This document shows positions 11,551-24,000 of a DNA stretch of 64,000 bases, piece by piece. Position numbers and translations under genes: made by a program. The notes under the pieces were generated by a model that saw only the letters and a list, made by a program, of their open reading frames with translations, had not been told where the DNA came from and did not search any database. The stretch comes from Hydractinia symbiolongicarpus (lineage: Eukaryota; Cnidaria; Hydrozoa; Anthoathecata; Hydractiniidae), in contig NC_079880.1 of NCBI RefSeq assembly GCF_029227915.1, positions 28,329,501 to 28,393,500 on the forward strand, in the 5' to 3' direction. Position 1 is the first letter of the stretch; the number at the start of each line of letters is the position of its first letter.

Positions 11551-12415
11551 TTAAATAATCGTTCGGGAAATGAGTTTACTCCCTGGGTACTTTCTTTGTA
11601 TACTTTTGACTATACAGGTCGAGTCCGGGGTTTACGGGAAATGGCGGGTTTTCGTTTGCCGGCGATTAAACTTCTTTTATTCAGCGTCTCATCAAATATG
11701 AAAACATTTTTGAAAACTACAAGTCTCATGCGTTTTAGCGGTGAAGAGATAATTTAAAAAATCGTTTTGGAAATGAGTTTACTCCCTGGGTACTTTCTTT
11801 GTATACTTTTGACTATACGGGCCGAGTCGGGGATTTACGGGAAGTCGCGGGTTTTCGTTTGCCGGCGATTAAACTTCTTTTATTCAGCGTCTCATCAAAA
11901 ATGAAAACATTTCTGAAAACTACAAGTGTCATGCGTTTTAGTGGTGAAAAAATAATTTAAAAAATCGTTCGGGAAATGAGTTTACTCCCTGGTTACCTTT
12001 TTGTATACTTTTGACTATACGGGCCCAGTCCGGGATTTACGGGAAATCGCGGGTTTTCGTTTGCCGGCGATTAAACTTCTTTTATTCAGCGTCTCATCAA
12101 AAATGAAAACATTTTTAAAAACTACAAGTCTCATGGGTTTTAGTGGTGAAATAATAATTTAAATAATCGTTCGGGAAATGAGTTTACTCCCTGGGTACTT
12201 TCTTTGTATACTTTTGACTATACGGGTCGAGTCCGGGGTTTACGGGAAATGGCGGGTTTTCGTTTGCCGGCGATGAAACTTCTTTTATTCAGCGTCTCAT
12301 CAAAAATGAAAACATTTTTAAAAACTACAAGTCTCACGGGCTTTAGTGGTTAAATAATAATTTAAAAAATCGTTCGGGAAATGAGTTTACTCCCTGGGTA
12401 CTTTCTTTGTATACA

Positions 12416-12429
12416 TTCGACTATACGGG
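12416..12429 (+). promoter_or_regulatory. CENP-B-box-like motif of the ATTCGAC monomer family (example)
   Basis: TTCG (12416-12419), ACTATA, CGGG (12426-12429). The canonical box is TTCG-N4-A-N2-CGGG, seven bases between the two halves; here there are six. The sister family has TTTTGAC and so lacks the TTCG half. The resemblance may be chance; no binding is shown. Confidence 0.2.
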
Positions 12430-12439
12430 CCAAGCCCGG

Positions 12440-12478
12440 GATTTACGGGAAATCGCGGGTTTTCGTTTGCCGGCGATT
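12440..12478. other. Example of the monomer's double dyad (two overlapping stem-loops)
   Basis: In this representative monomer GATTT (12440-12444) and AAATC (12450-12454) form a 5-bp stem around ACGGG. The overlapping AATCGCGGG (12451-12459) and CCGGCGATT (12470-12478) pair at 8 of 9 positions around a 10-nt loop. Because they share bases, the two stems are mutually exclusive. Most monomers keep the second dyad. The AAGTCGC family weakens both. Confidence 0.7.
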
Positions 12479-12709
12479 AAACCACTTTCATTAAGCGTCT
12501 CATCAAAAATGAAAACATTTCTGAAAACTACAAGTCTCATGCGTTTCAGTGGTGAAAAAATAATTTGAAAAATCGTTCGGGAAATGACTTTACTCCCTGG
12601 GTACTTTCTTTGTATACTTTTGACTATACGGGCCGAGTCCGGGATTTACGGGAAGTCGCGGGTTTTCGTTTGACGGCGATTAAACTTCTTTCTTTTATTC
12701 AGCGTCTCA

Positions 12710-12731
12710 TCAAAAATGAAAACATTTTTGA
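12710..12731. other. Example of the monomer's perfect 9-bp hairpin
   Basis: Stem TCAAAAATG (12710-12718), loop AAAA, stem CATTTTTGA (12723-12731). The 7-bp core is present in most monomers of all three arrays. Families differ at the distal arm: CATTTTTGA pairs fully, CATTTTTAA loses one pair, and CATTTCTGA has one internal mismatch. Confidence 0.8.
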
Positions 12732-12849
12732 AAACTACAAGTCTCATGCGTTTTAGCGGTGAAAAGATAATTTAAAAAATCGTTCGGGAAATGAGTTTAC
12801 TCCCTGGGTACTTTCTTTGTATACTTTTGACTATACGGGCCGAGTCCGG

Positions 12850-14060
12850 GATTTACGGGAAGTCGCGGGTTTTCGTTTGCCGGCGATTAAACTTCTTTTA
12901 TTCAGCGTCTCATCAAAAATGAAAACATTTTTAAAAATTACAAGTCTCATGGGCTTTAGTGGTGAAATAATAATTTAAAAAATCGTTCGGGAAATGAGTT
13001 TACTCCCTGGGTACTTTCTTTATATACTTTTGACTATACGGGCCCAGTCCGGGATTTACAGGAAATCGCGGGTTTTTGTTTGCCGGCGATTAAACTTCTT
13101 TTATTCAGCGTCTCATCAAAAATGAAAACATTTTTAAAAACTACAAGTCTCATGGGCTTTAGTGGTGAAATAATAATTTAAATAATCGTTCGGGAAATGA
13201 GTTTACTCCCTGGGTACTTTCTTTGTATACTTTTGACTATACGGGCCCGGTCCGGGATTTACGGGAAATCGCGGGTTTTCGTTTGCCGGCGATTAAACCA
13301 CTTTCATTAAGCGTCTCATCAAAAATGAAAACATTTCTGAAAACTACAAGTGTCATGCGTTTTAGTGGTGAAAAAATAATTTAAAAAATCGTTCGGGAAA
13401 TGAGTTTACTCCCTGGTTACCTACTTTGTATACTTTTGACTATACGGGCCCAGTCCGGGATTTACGGGAAGTCGCGGGTTTTCGTTTGCCGGCGATTAAA
13501 CTTCTTTTATTCAGCGTCTCATCAAAAATGAAAACATTTTTAAAAATTACAAGTCTCATGGGCTTTAGTGGTGAAATAATAATTTAAAAAATCGTTCGGG
13601 AAATGAGTTTACTCCCTGGGTACTTTCTTTATATACTTTTGACTATACGGGCCCAGTCCGGGATTTACAGGAAATCGCGGGTTTTTGTTTGCCGGCGATT
13701 AAACTTCTTTTATTCAGCGTCTCATCAAAAATGAAAACATTTTTAAAAACTACAAGTCTCATGGGCTTTAGTGGTGAAATAATAATTTAAATAATCGTTC
13801 GGGAAATGAGTTTACTCCCTGGGTACTTTCTTTGTATACTTTTGACTATACGGGCCCGGTCCGGGATTTACGGGAAATCGCGGGTTTTCGTTTGCCGGCG
13901 ATTAAACCACTTTCATTAAGCGTCTCATCAAAAATGAAAACATTTCTGAAAACTACAAGTGTCATGCGTTTTAGTGGTGAAAAAATAATTTAAAAAATCG
14001 TTCGGGAAATGAGTTTACTCCCTGGTTACCTACTTTGTATACTTTTGACTATACGGGCCC
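12850..14060 (+). repeat. 3-monomer tandem duplication (609 bp)
   Basis: Two near-identical 609-bp units. The variant CTTTATATACTTTTGAC occurs at 13021 and 13630, and the order of AAAAATTACAAGTCTC, TTTACAGGAAATCGCGG and CTGGTTACCTACTTTG variants is the same in both. The second copy diverges where the AAGTCGC and AAATCGC variants swap. Confidence 0.9.
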
Positions 14061-15979
14061 AGTCCGGGATTTACGGGAAATCGCGGGTTTTCGTTTGCCG
14101 GCGATTAAACTTCTTTTATTCAGCGTCTCATCAAAAATGAAAACATTTTTAAAAACTACAAGTCTCATGGGCTTTAGTGGTGAAATAATAATTTAAATAA
14201 TCGTTCGGGAAATGAGTTTACTCCCTGTGTACTTTCTTTGTATACTTTTGACTATACCGGTCGAGTCCGGGGTTTACGGGAAATGGCGGGTTTTCGTTTG
14301 CCGGCGATTAAACTTCTTTTATTCAGAGTCTCATCAAAAACGAAAACATTTTTAAAAACTACAAGTCTCACGGGCTTTAGTGGTTAAATAATAATTTAAT
14401 AAATCGTTCGGGAAATGAGTTTACTCCCTGGGTACTTTCTTTGTATACATTCGACTATACGGGCCAAGCCCGGGATTTACGGGAAATCGCGGGTTTTCGT
14501 TTGCCGGCGATTAAACCACTTTCATTAAGCGTCTCATCAAAAATGAAAACATTTCTGAAAACTACAAGTCTCATGCGTTTTAGTGGTGAAAAAATAATTT
14601 AAAAAATCGTTCGGGAAATGACTTTACTCCCTGGGTACTTTCTTTGTATACTTTTGACTATACGGGCCGAGTCCATGATTTACGGGAAGTCGCGGGTTTT
14701 CGTTTTCCGGCGATTAAACTTCTTTTATTCAGCGTTTCATCAAAAATGAAAACATTTTTAAAAACTACAAGTCTCATGGGCTTTAGTGGTGAAATAATAA
14801 TTTAAATAATCGTTCGGGAAATGAGTTTACTCCCTGGGTACTTTCTTTGTATACTTTTGAATATACGGGCCCAGTCCGGGATTTACGGGAAATCGCGGGT
14901 TTTCGTTTGCCGACAATTAAACCACTTTCACTAAGCGTCTCATCAAAAATGAAAACATTTCTGAAAACTACAAGTCTCATGCGTTTTAGTGGTTAAATAA
15001 TAATTTAAAAAATCGTTCGGGAAATGAGTTTACTCCCTGGGTACTTTCTTTGTATACTTTTGACTATACGGGCCGAGTCCGGGATTTGCGGGAAGTCGCG
15101 GGTTTTCGTTTGCCGGCGATTAAACTTCTTTTATTCAGCGTCTCATCAAAAATGAAAACATTTTTAAAAATTACAAGTCTCATGGGCTTTAGTGGTGAAA
15201 TAATAATTTAAAAAATCGTTCGGGAAATGAGTTTACTCCCTGGGTACTTTCTTTATATACTTTTGACTATACGGGCCCAGTCCGGTATTTACAGGAAATC
15301 GCGGGTTTTTGTTTGCCGGCGATTAAACTTCTTTTATTCAGCGTCTCATCAAAAATGAAAACATTTTTAAAAACTACAAGTCTCATGGGCTTTAGTGGTG
15401 AAATAATAATTTAAATAATCGTTCGGGAAATGAGTTTACTCCCTGGGTACTTTCTTTGTATACTTTTGAATATACGGGCCCAGTCCGGGATTTACGGGAA
15501 ATCGCGGGTTTTCGTTTGCCGGCGATTAAACCACTTTCATTAAGCGTCTCATCAAAAATGAAAACATTTCTGAAAACTACAAGTGTCATGCGTTTTAGTG
15601 GTGAAAAAATAATTTAAATAATCGTTCGGGAAATGAGTTTACTCCCTGGGTACTTTCTTTGTATACTTTTGACTATACGGGTCGAGTCCGGGGTTTACGG
15701 GAAATGGCGGGTTTTCGTTTGCCGGCGATTAAACTTCTTTTATTCAGAGTCTCATCAAAAACGAAAACATTTTTAAAAACTACAAGTCTCACGGGCTTTA
15801 GTGGTTAAATAATAATTTAATAAATCGTTCGGGAAATGAGTTTACTCCCTGGGTACTTTCTTTGTATACATTCGACTATACGGGCCAAGCCCGGGATTTA
15901 CGGGAAATCGCGGGTTTTCGTTTGCCGGCGATTAAACCACTTTCATTAAGCGTCTCATCAAAAATAAAAACATTTCTGA

Positions 15980-18640
15980 AAACTACAAGTCTCATGCGTT
16001 TTAGTGGTGAAAAAATAATTTAAAAAATCGTTCGGGAAATGACTTTACTCCCTGAGTACTTTCTTTGTATACTTTTGACTATACGGGCCGAGTCCGGGAT
16101 TTACGGGAAGTCGCGGGTTTTCGTTTTCCGGCGATTAAACTTCTTTTATTCAGCGCCTCATCAAAAATGAAAACATTTTTAAAAACTACAAGTCTCATGG
16201 GCTTTAGTGGTGAAATAATAATTTAAATAATCGTTCGGGAAATGAGTTTACTCCCTGGGTACTTTCTTTGTATACTTTTGACTATACGGGCCGAGTCCGG
16301 GATTTACGGGAAATGGCGGGTTTTCGTTTGCCGGCGATTAAACCACTTTCACTAAGCGTCTCATCAAAAATGAAAACATTTCTGAAAACTACAAGTCTCA
16401 TGCGTTTTAGTGGTGAAAAAATAATTTAAAAAATCGTTCGGAAAATGAGTTTGCTCCCTGGGTATTTTCTTTGTATACTTTTGACTATACGGGCCGAGTC
16501 GGGGATTTACGGGAAGTCGCGGGTTTTCGTTTTCCGGCGATTAAACTTCTTTTATTCAGCGTCTCATCAAAAATGAAAACATTTCTGAAAACTACAAGTC
16601 TCATGCGTTTTAGTGGTGAAAAAATAATTTAAAAAATCGTTCGGGAAATGACTTTACTCCCTGAGTACTTTCTTTGTATACTTTTGACTATACGGGCCGA
16701 GTCCGGGATTTACGGGAAGTCGCGGGTTTTCGTTTTCCGGCGATTAAACTTCTTTTATTCAGCGCCTCATCAAAAATGAAAACATTTTTAAAAACTACAA
16801 GTCTCATGGGCTTTAGTGGTGAAATAATAATTTAAATAATCGTTCGGGAAATGAGTTTACTCCCTGGGTACTTTCTTTGTATACTTTTGACTATACGGGC
16901 CGAGTCCGGGATTTACGGGAAATGGCGGGTTTTCGTTTGCCGGCGATTAAACCACTTTCACAAAGCGTCTCATCAAAAATGAAAACATTTCTGAAAACTA
17001 CAAGTCTCATGCGTTTTAGTGGTGAAAAAATAATTTAAAAAATCGTTCGGAAAATGAGTTTGCTCCCTGGGTATTTTCTTTGTATACTTTTGACTATACG
17101 GGCCGAGTCGGGGATTTACGGGAAGTCGCGGGTTTTCGTTTTCCGGCGATTAAACTTCTTTTATTCAGCGTCTCATCAAAAATGAAAACATTTCTAAAAA
17201 CTACAAGTCTCATGCGTTTTAGTGGTGAAAAAATAATTTAAAAAATCGTTCGGGAAATGACTTTACTCCCTGGGTACTTTCATTGTATACTTTTGGCTAT
17301 ACGGGCCGAGTCCGGGATTTACGGGAAGTCGCGGGTTTTCGTTTTCCGGCGATTAAACTTCTTTTATTCAGCGTCTCATCAAAAATGAAAACATTTTTAA
17401 AAACTACAAGTCTCATGGGCTTTAGTGGTGAAATAATAATTTAAATAATCGTTCGGGAAATGAGTTTACTCACTGGGTACTTTCTTTGTATACTTTTGAC
17501 TATACGGGCCGAGTCCGGGATTTACGGGAAATCGCGGGTTTTCGTTTGCCGGCGATTAAACCACTTTCACTAAGCGTCTCATCAAAAATGAAAACATTTC
17601 TGAAAACTACAAGTCTCATGCGTTTTAGTGGTGAAAAAATAATTTAAAAAATCGTTCGGAAAATGAGTTTGCTCCCTGGGTATTTTCTTTGTATACTTTT
17701 GACTATACGGGCCGAGTCGGGGATTTACGGGAAGTCGCGGGTTTTCGTTTTCCGGCGATTAAACTTCTTTTATTCAGCGTCTCATCAAAAATGATAACAT
17801 TTTTGAAAACTACAAGTCTCATGCGTTTTAGTGGTGAAAAGATAATTTAAAAAATCGTTTTGGAAATGAGTTTACTCACAGGGTACTTTCTTTGTATACA
17901 TTCGATTATACGGGGTAAGCCCGGGATTTACGGGAAATCGCGGATTTTCGTTTGCCGGCGATTAAACCACTTTTATTAAGCGTCTCATCAAAAATGAAAA
18001 CATTTCTGAAAACTACAAGTCTCATGCGTTTTAGTGGTGAAATAATAATTTAAATAATCGTTCGGGAAATGAGTTTACTCCCTGGGTACTTTCTTTGTAT
18101 ACTTTTGACTATACGGGCCGAGTCCGGGATTTACGGGAAATGGCGGGTTTTCGTTTGCCGGCGATTAAACCACTTTCACTAAGCGTCTCATCAAAAATGA
18201 AAACATTTCTGAAAACTACAAGTCTCATGCGTTTTAGTGGTGAAAAAATAATTTAAAAAATCGTTCGGAAAATGAGTTTGCTCCCTGGGTATTTTCTTTG
18301 TATACTTTTGACTATACGGGCCGAGTCGGGGATTTACGGGAAGTCGCGGGTTTTCGTTTTCCGGCGATTAAACTTCTTTTATTCAGCGTCTCATCAAAAA
18401 TGATAACATTTTTGAAAACTACAAGTCTCATGCGTTTTAGTGGTGAAAAGATAATTTAAAAAATCGTTTTGGAAATGAGTTTACTCACAGGGTACTTTCT
18501 TTGTATACATTCGACTATACGGGGTAAGCCCGGGATTTACGGGAAATCGCGGATTTTCGTTTGCCGGCGATTAAACCACTTTTATTAAGCGTCTCATCAA
18601 AAATGAAAACATTTCTGAAAACTACAAGTGTCATGCGTTT
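15980..18640 (+). repeat. 3-monomer higher-order repeat, four units of 609 bp
   Basis: The rare variant TTTGCTCCCTGGGTATTTTC recurs at 16450, 17059, 17668 and 18277, exactly 609 bp apart. It accompanies GTTTTCCGGCG and CACTAAGCG variants in fixed order. In the last two units ATGATAACATTTTTG replaces the usual sequence (17791 and 18400), followed by a CACAGGGTAC / GGGGTAAGCC monomer. This is the most regular local higher-order repeat in the window. Confidence 0.92.
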
Positions 18641-21600
18641 TAGTGGTGAAAAAATAATTTAAAAAATCGTTCGGGAAATGAGTTTACTCCCTGGTTACCT
18701 TCTTTGTATACTTTTGACTATACGGGCCCAGTCCGGGATTTACGGGAAATCGCGGGTTTTCGTTTGCCGGCGATTAAACTTCTTTTATTCAGCGTCTCAT
18801 CAAAAATGAAAACATTTTTAAAAACTACAAGTCTCATGGGCCATAGTGGTGAAATAATAATTTAAATAATCGTTCGGGAAATGAGTTTACTCCCTGGGTA
18901 CTTTCTTTGTATACTTTTGACTATACGGGTCGAGTCCGGGGTTTACGGGGAATGGCGGGTTTTCGTTTGCCGGCGATTAAACTTCTTTTATTCAGCGTCT
19001 CATCAAAAATGAGAACATTTTTAAAAACTACAAGTCTCACGGGCTTTAGTTGTTAAATAATAATTTAAAAAATCGTTCGGGAAATGAGTTTACTCCCTGG
19101 GTACTTTCTTTGTATACATTTGACGATACGGGCCAAGCCCGGGATTTACGGGAAATCGCGGGTTTTCGTTTGCCGGCGATTAAACCACTTTCATTAAGCA
19201 TCTCATCAAAAATGAAAACATTTCTGAAAACTACAAGTCTCATGCGTTTTAGCGGTCAAAAAATAATTTAAAAAATCGTTCGGGAAATGACTTTACTCCC
19301 TGGGTACTTTCGTTGTATACTTTTGACTATACGGGCCGAGTCCGGGATTTACGGGAAGTCGCGGGTTTTCGTTTGCCGGCGATTAAACTTCTTTTATTCA
19401 GCGTCTCATCAAAAATGAAAACATTTTTAAAAACTACAAGTCTCATGGGCTTTAGTGGTGAAATAATAATTTAAATAATCGTTCGGGAAATGAGTTTACT
19501 CCCTGGGTACTTTCTTTGTATACTTTTGACTATATGGGTCGAGTCGGGGTTTACGGGAAATGGCGGGTTTTCGTTTGCCGGCGATTAAACTTCTTTTATT
19601 CAGCGTCTCATCAAAAATGAAAACATTTTTGAAAACTACAAGTCTCATGCGTTTTAGCGGTGAAAAGATAATTTAAAAAATCGTTTTGGAAATGAGTTTA
19701 CTCCCTGGGTACTTTCTTTGTATACTTTTGACTATACGGGCCGAGTCGGGGATTTACGGGAAGTCGCGGGTTTTCGTTTGCCGGCGATTAAACTTCTTTT
19801 ATTCAGCGTCTCATCAAAAATGAAAACATTTTTAAAAACTACAAGTCTCACGGGCTTTAGTTGTTAAATAATAATTTAAAAAATCGTTCGAGAAATGAGT
19901 TTACTCCCTGGGTACTTTCTTTGTATACATTCGACTATACGGGCCAAGCCCGGGATTTACGGGAAATCGCGGGTTTTCGTTTGCCGGCGATTAAACCACT
20001 TTCATTAAGCGTCTCATCAAAAATGAAAACATTTCTGAAAACTACAAGTCTCATGCGTTTTAGTGGTGAAAAAATAATTTAAAAAATCGTTCTGGAAATG
20101 AGTTTACTCCCTGGGTACTATCTTTGTATACTTTTGACTATACGGGCCGAGTCGGGGATTTACGGGAAGTCGCGGGTTTTTGTTTGCCGGCGATTAAACT
20201 TCTTTTATTCAGCGTCTCATCAAAAATGAAAACATTTTTAAAAACTACAAGTCTCATGGGCTTTAGTGGTGAAATAATAATTTAAATAATCGTTCGGGAA
20301 ATGAGTTTACTCCCTGGGTACTTTCTTTGTATACTTTTGACTATATGGGTCGAGTCCGGGGTTTACGGGAAATGGCGGGTTTTCGTTTGCCGGCGATTAA
20401 ACTTCTTTTATTAAGCGTCTCATCAAAAATGAAAATATTTTTGAAAACTACAAGTCTCATGCGTTTTAGCGGTGAAAAGATAATTTAAAAAATCGTTTTG
20501 GAAATGAGTTTACTCCCTGGGTACTTTCTTTGTATACTTTTGACTATACGGGCCGAGTCGGGGATTTACGGGAAGTCGCGGGTTTTCGTTTGCCGGCGAT
20601 TAAACTTCTTTTATTCAGCGTCTCATCAAAAATGAAAACATTTCTAAAAACTACAAGTGTCATGCGTTTTAGTGGTGAAAAAATAATTTAAAAAATCGTT
20701 CGGGAAATGAGTTTACTCCCTGGTTACCTTCTTTGTATACTTTTGACTATACGGGCCCAGTCCGGGATTTACGGGAAATCGCGGGTTTTCGTTTGCCGGC
20801 GATTAAACTTCTTTTATTCAGCGTCTCATCATAAATGAAAACATTTTTAAAAACTACAAGTCTCATGGGCTTTAGTGGTGAAATAATAATTTAAATAATC
20901 GTTCGGGATATGAGTTTACTCCCTGGGTACTTTCTTTGTATACTTTTGACTATACGGGTCGAGTCCGGGGTTTACGGAAATGGCGGGTTTTCGTTTGCCG
21001 GCGATTAAACTTCTTTTATTCAGCGTCTCATCAAAAATGAAAACATTTTTAAAAACTACAAGTCTCACGGGCTTTAGTGGTTAAATAATAATTTAAAAAA
21101 TCGTTCGGGAAATGAGTTTACTCCCTGGGTACTTTCTTTCTATACATTCGACTATACGGGCCAAGCCACGGGATTTACGGGAAATCGCGGGTTTTCGTTT
21201 GCCGGCGATTAAACCACTTTCATTAAGCGTCTCATCAAAAATGAAAACATTTCTGAAAACTACAAGTCTCATGCGTTTTAGTGGTGAAAAAATAATTTAA
21301 AAAATCGTTCGGGAAATGACTTTACTCCCTGGGTACTTTCTTTGTATACTTTTGACTATACGGGCCGAGTCCGGGATTTACAGGAAGTCGCGGGTTTTCG
21401 TTTGTCGGCGATTAAACTTCTTTTATTCAGTGTCTCATCAAAAATGAAAACATTTTTAAAAACTACAAGTCTCATGGGCTTTAGTGGTGAAATAATAATT
21501 TAAATAATCGTTCGGGAAATGAGTTTACTCCCTGGGTACTTTCTTTGTATACTTTTGACTATACGGGTCGAGTTCGGGGTTTACGGGAAATGGCGGGTTT

Positions 21601-21699
21601 TTGTTTGCCGGCGATTAAACTTCTTTTATTCAGCGTCTCATCAAAAATGAAAACATTTTTGAAAACTACAAGTCTCATGCGTTTTAGTGGTGAAAAAAT

Positions 21700-24000
21700 A
21701 ATTTAAAAAATCGTTCTGGAAATGAGTTTACTCACAGGGTACTTTCTTTGTATACATTCGACTATACATGCCAAGCCTGGGATTTACGGGAAATCGAGGG
21801 TTTTCGTTTGCCGGCGATTAAACCTCTTTCATTAAGCGTCTCATCAAAAATGAAAACATTTTTGAAAACTACAAGTGTCATGCGTTTTAGTTGTGAAAAA
21901 AAAATTTAAAAATTCGCTCGGGAAATGAGTTTACACCCTGGGTACTTTCTTTATATACATTCGACTATACGGGCCGAGTCCGGGATTTACGTGCAATCGC
22001 GGGTTTTTGTTTGCCGGCGATTAAACTCCTTTATTCAGCGTCTCATCAAAAATGAAAACATTTTTGAGAACTACAAGTCTCATGCGTTTTAGTGGTGAAA
22101 AGATAATTTAAAAAATCGTTCTGGAAATGAGTTTACTCACAGGGTACTTTCTTTGTATACATTCAAATATACATGCCAAGCCTGGGATTTACGGGAAATC
22201 GAGGGTTTTCGTTTGCCGGCGATTAAACCTCTTTCATTAAGCGTCTCATCAAAAATGAAAACATTTTTGAAAACTACAAGTGTCATGCGTTTTAGTTGTG
22301 AAAAAAAAATTTAAAAATTCGCTCGGGAAATGAGTTTACACCCTGGGTACTTTCTTTATATACATTCGACTATACGGGCCGAGTCCGGGATTTACGTGCA
22401 ATCGCGGGTTTTTGTTTGCCGGCGATTAAACTCCTTTATTCAGCGTCTCATCAAAAATGAAAACATTTTTGAGAACTACAAGTCTCATGCGTTTTAGTGG
22501 TGAAAAGATAATTTAAAAAATCGTTCTGGAAATGAGTTTACTCACAGGGTACTTGCTTTGTAAGCATTCGACTATACGGGACAAGCCCGGAATTTAGGGA
22601 AATCGTGGTATTTCGTTTGCCGGCGATTAAACCTCTTTCATTAAGCGTGTCATTAAAAATGAAAACATTTTTGGAAACTACAAGTATCATGCGTTTTAGT
22701 TGTGAAAAAAAATTTAAAAATTCGCTCGGGAATTGAGTTCACACCCTGGGTACTTTCTTTATATACATTCGACTATACGGGCCGAGTCCGGGATTTACGT
22801 GCAATCGCGGGTTTTTGTTTGCTGGCGATTAAACTCCTTTATTCAGCGTCTCATCAAAAATGAAAACATTTTTGAGAACTACAAGTCTCATGCGTTTTAG
22901 TGGTGAAAAGATAATTTAAAAAATCGTTCTGGAAATGAGTTTACTCACAGGGTACTTTCTTTGTAAGCATTCGACTATACGGGACAAGCCCGGGATTTAG
23001 GGAAATCGTGGTATTTCGTTTGCCGGCGATTAAACCTCTTTCATTAAGCGTGTCATTAAAAATGAAAACATTTTTGGAAACTACAAGTATCATGCGTTTT
23101 AGTGGTGAAAAAATAATTTAAAAAATCGTTCGGGAGATGAGTTTACTGCCTGGGTACTTTCTTTGTATACTTTTGACTTTACGGGCCCAGTCCGGGATTT
23201 ACGGTAAATTGCGGGTTTTCGTTTGCCGGCAATTAAACTTCTTTTATTCAGCGTCCCATCAAAAATGACAACATTTTTAAAAACTACAAGTCTCATGGGC
23301 TTTAGAGGTGAAATAATAATTTAAAACATCGTTCCGGAAATGAGTTTACTCACAGGGTACTTTTTTTGTAAGCATTCGACTATACGGGACAAGCCCGGGA
23401 TTTAGGGAAATCGTGGTATTTCGTTTGCCGGCGATTAAACCTCTTTCATTAAGCGTCTCATTAAAAATGAAAACATTTTTGGAAAGTACAAGTCTCATTC
23501 GTTCTATTGGTGCAGAAATAATTTGAAAAATCGTTCGGGAAGTCAGTTTACTCCCTGGGTACTTTCTTTATATACATTCAACTATACGTGCCAAGCCCGG
23601 GATTTACGGGAAATCGCGGGTTTTCGTTTGCCGGCGATTAAACTTCTTTTATTCAGCGTCTCATCAAAAATGAAAACATTTTTGAAAAGTACAAGTCTCA
23701 CGTGTCTTAGTGGTGAAAAAATAATTTAAAAAATCCTTCTGGAAATGAGTTTACTCACAGGGTACTTTCTTTGTATACATTCGACTATACAGGCCAAGCC
23801 CGGGATTTACGGGAAATCGAGGGTTTTCGTTTGCCGGCGATTAATCCTCTTTCATTAAGCGTCTCATCAAAAATGAAAACATTTTTGAAAACTACAAGTC
23901 TCATGCGTTTTAGTGGTGAAAAGATAATTGAAAAAATCGTTTTGGAAATAAGTTTACTCATAGGGTACTTTCTTTGTATACATTCGACTATACGGGGTAA
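21700..24000 (+). repeat. Internal return of old-type monomers
   Basis: After 12 kb of uniform monomers the array reverts to CACAGGGTAC, TACATGCCAAGCC, TTCGCTCGGGAA, GTGCAATCGCGGG and GGTGCAGAAATAATTTG variants typical of array 1 (1-1620) and of 7.8-9.5 kb. A 406-bp duplication is also visible (21.72-22.1 and 22.13-22.5 kb share TTGTGAAAAAAAAATTT and GTGCAATCG). The change marks the junction between the two large block copies. Confidence 0.85.

Larger units (their letters stand above)
8230..21700 (+). repeat. Large block copy 1 (~13.5 kb), matched at 22.85-34.45 kb
   Basis: Variant order here is reproduced downstream. Shifts are 14615 bp for 8.23-9.5 kb, 13395 bp for 10.3-12.7 kb (with the GGTGAAGAGATAAT variant at 11740 and 25135 and the CGATGAAACTT variant at 12271 and 25667), 11361 bp near 16.4-17.1 kb, 10955 bp near 18.4-19.3 kb, and 12985 bp at the CTTTCTATAC variant (21136 and 34121). 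The shifts change by close to whole monomers, so one ancestral block was copied and the copies then expanded or contracted internally. Confidence 0.82.
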
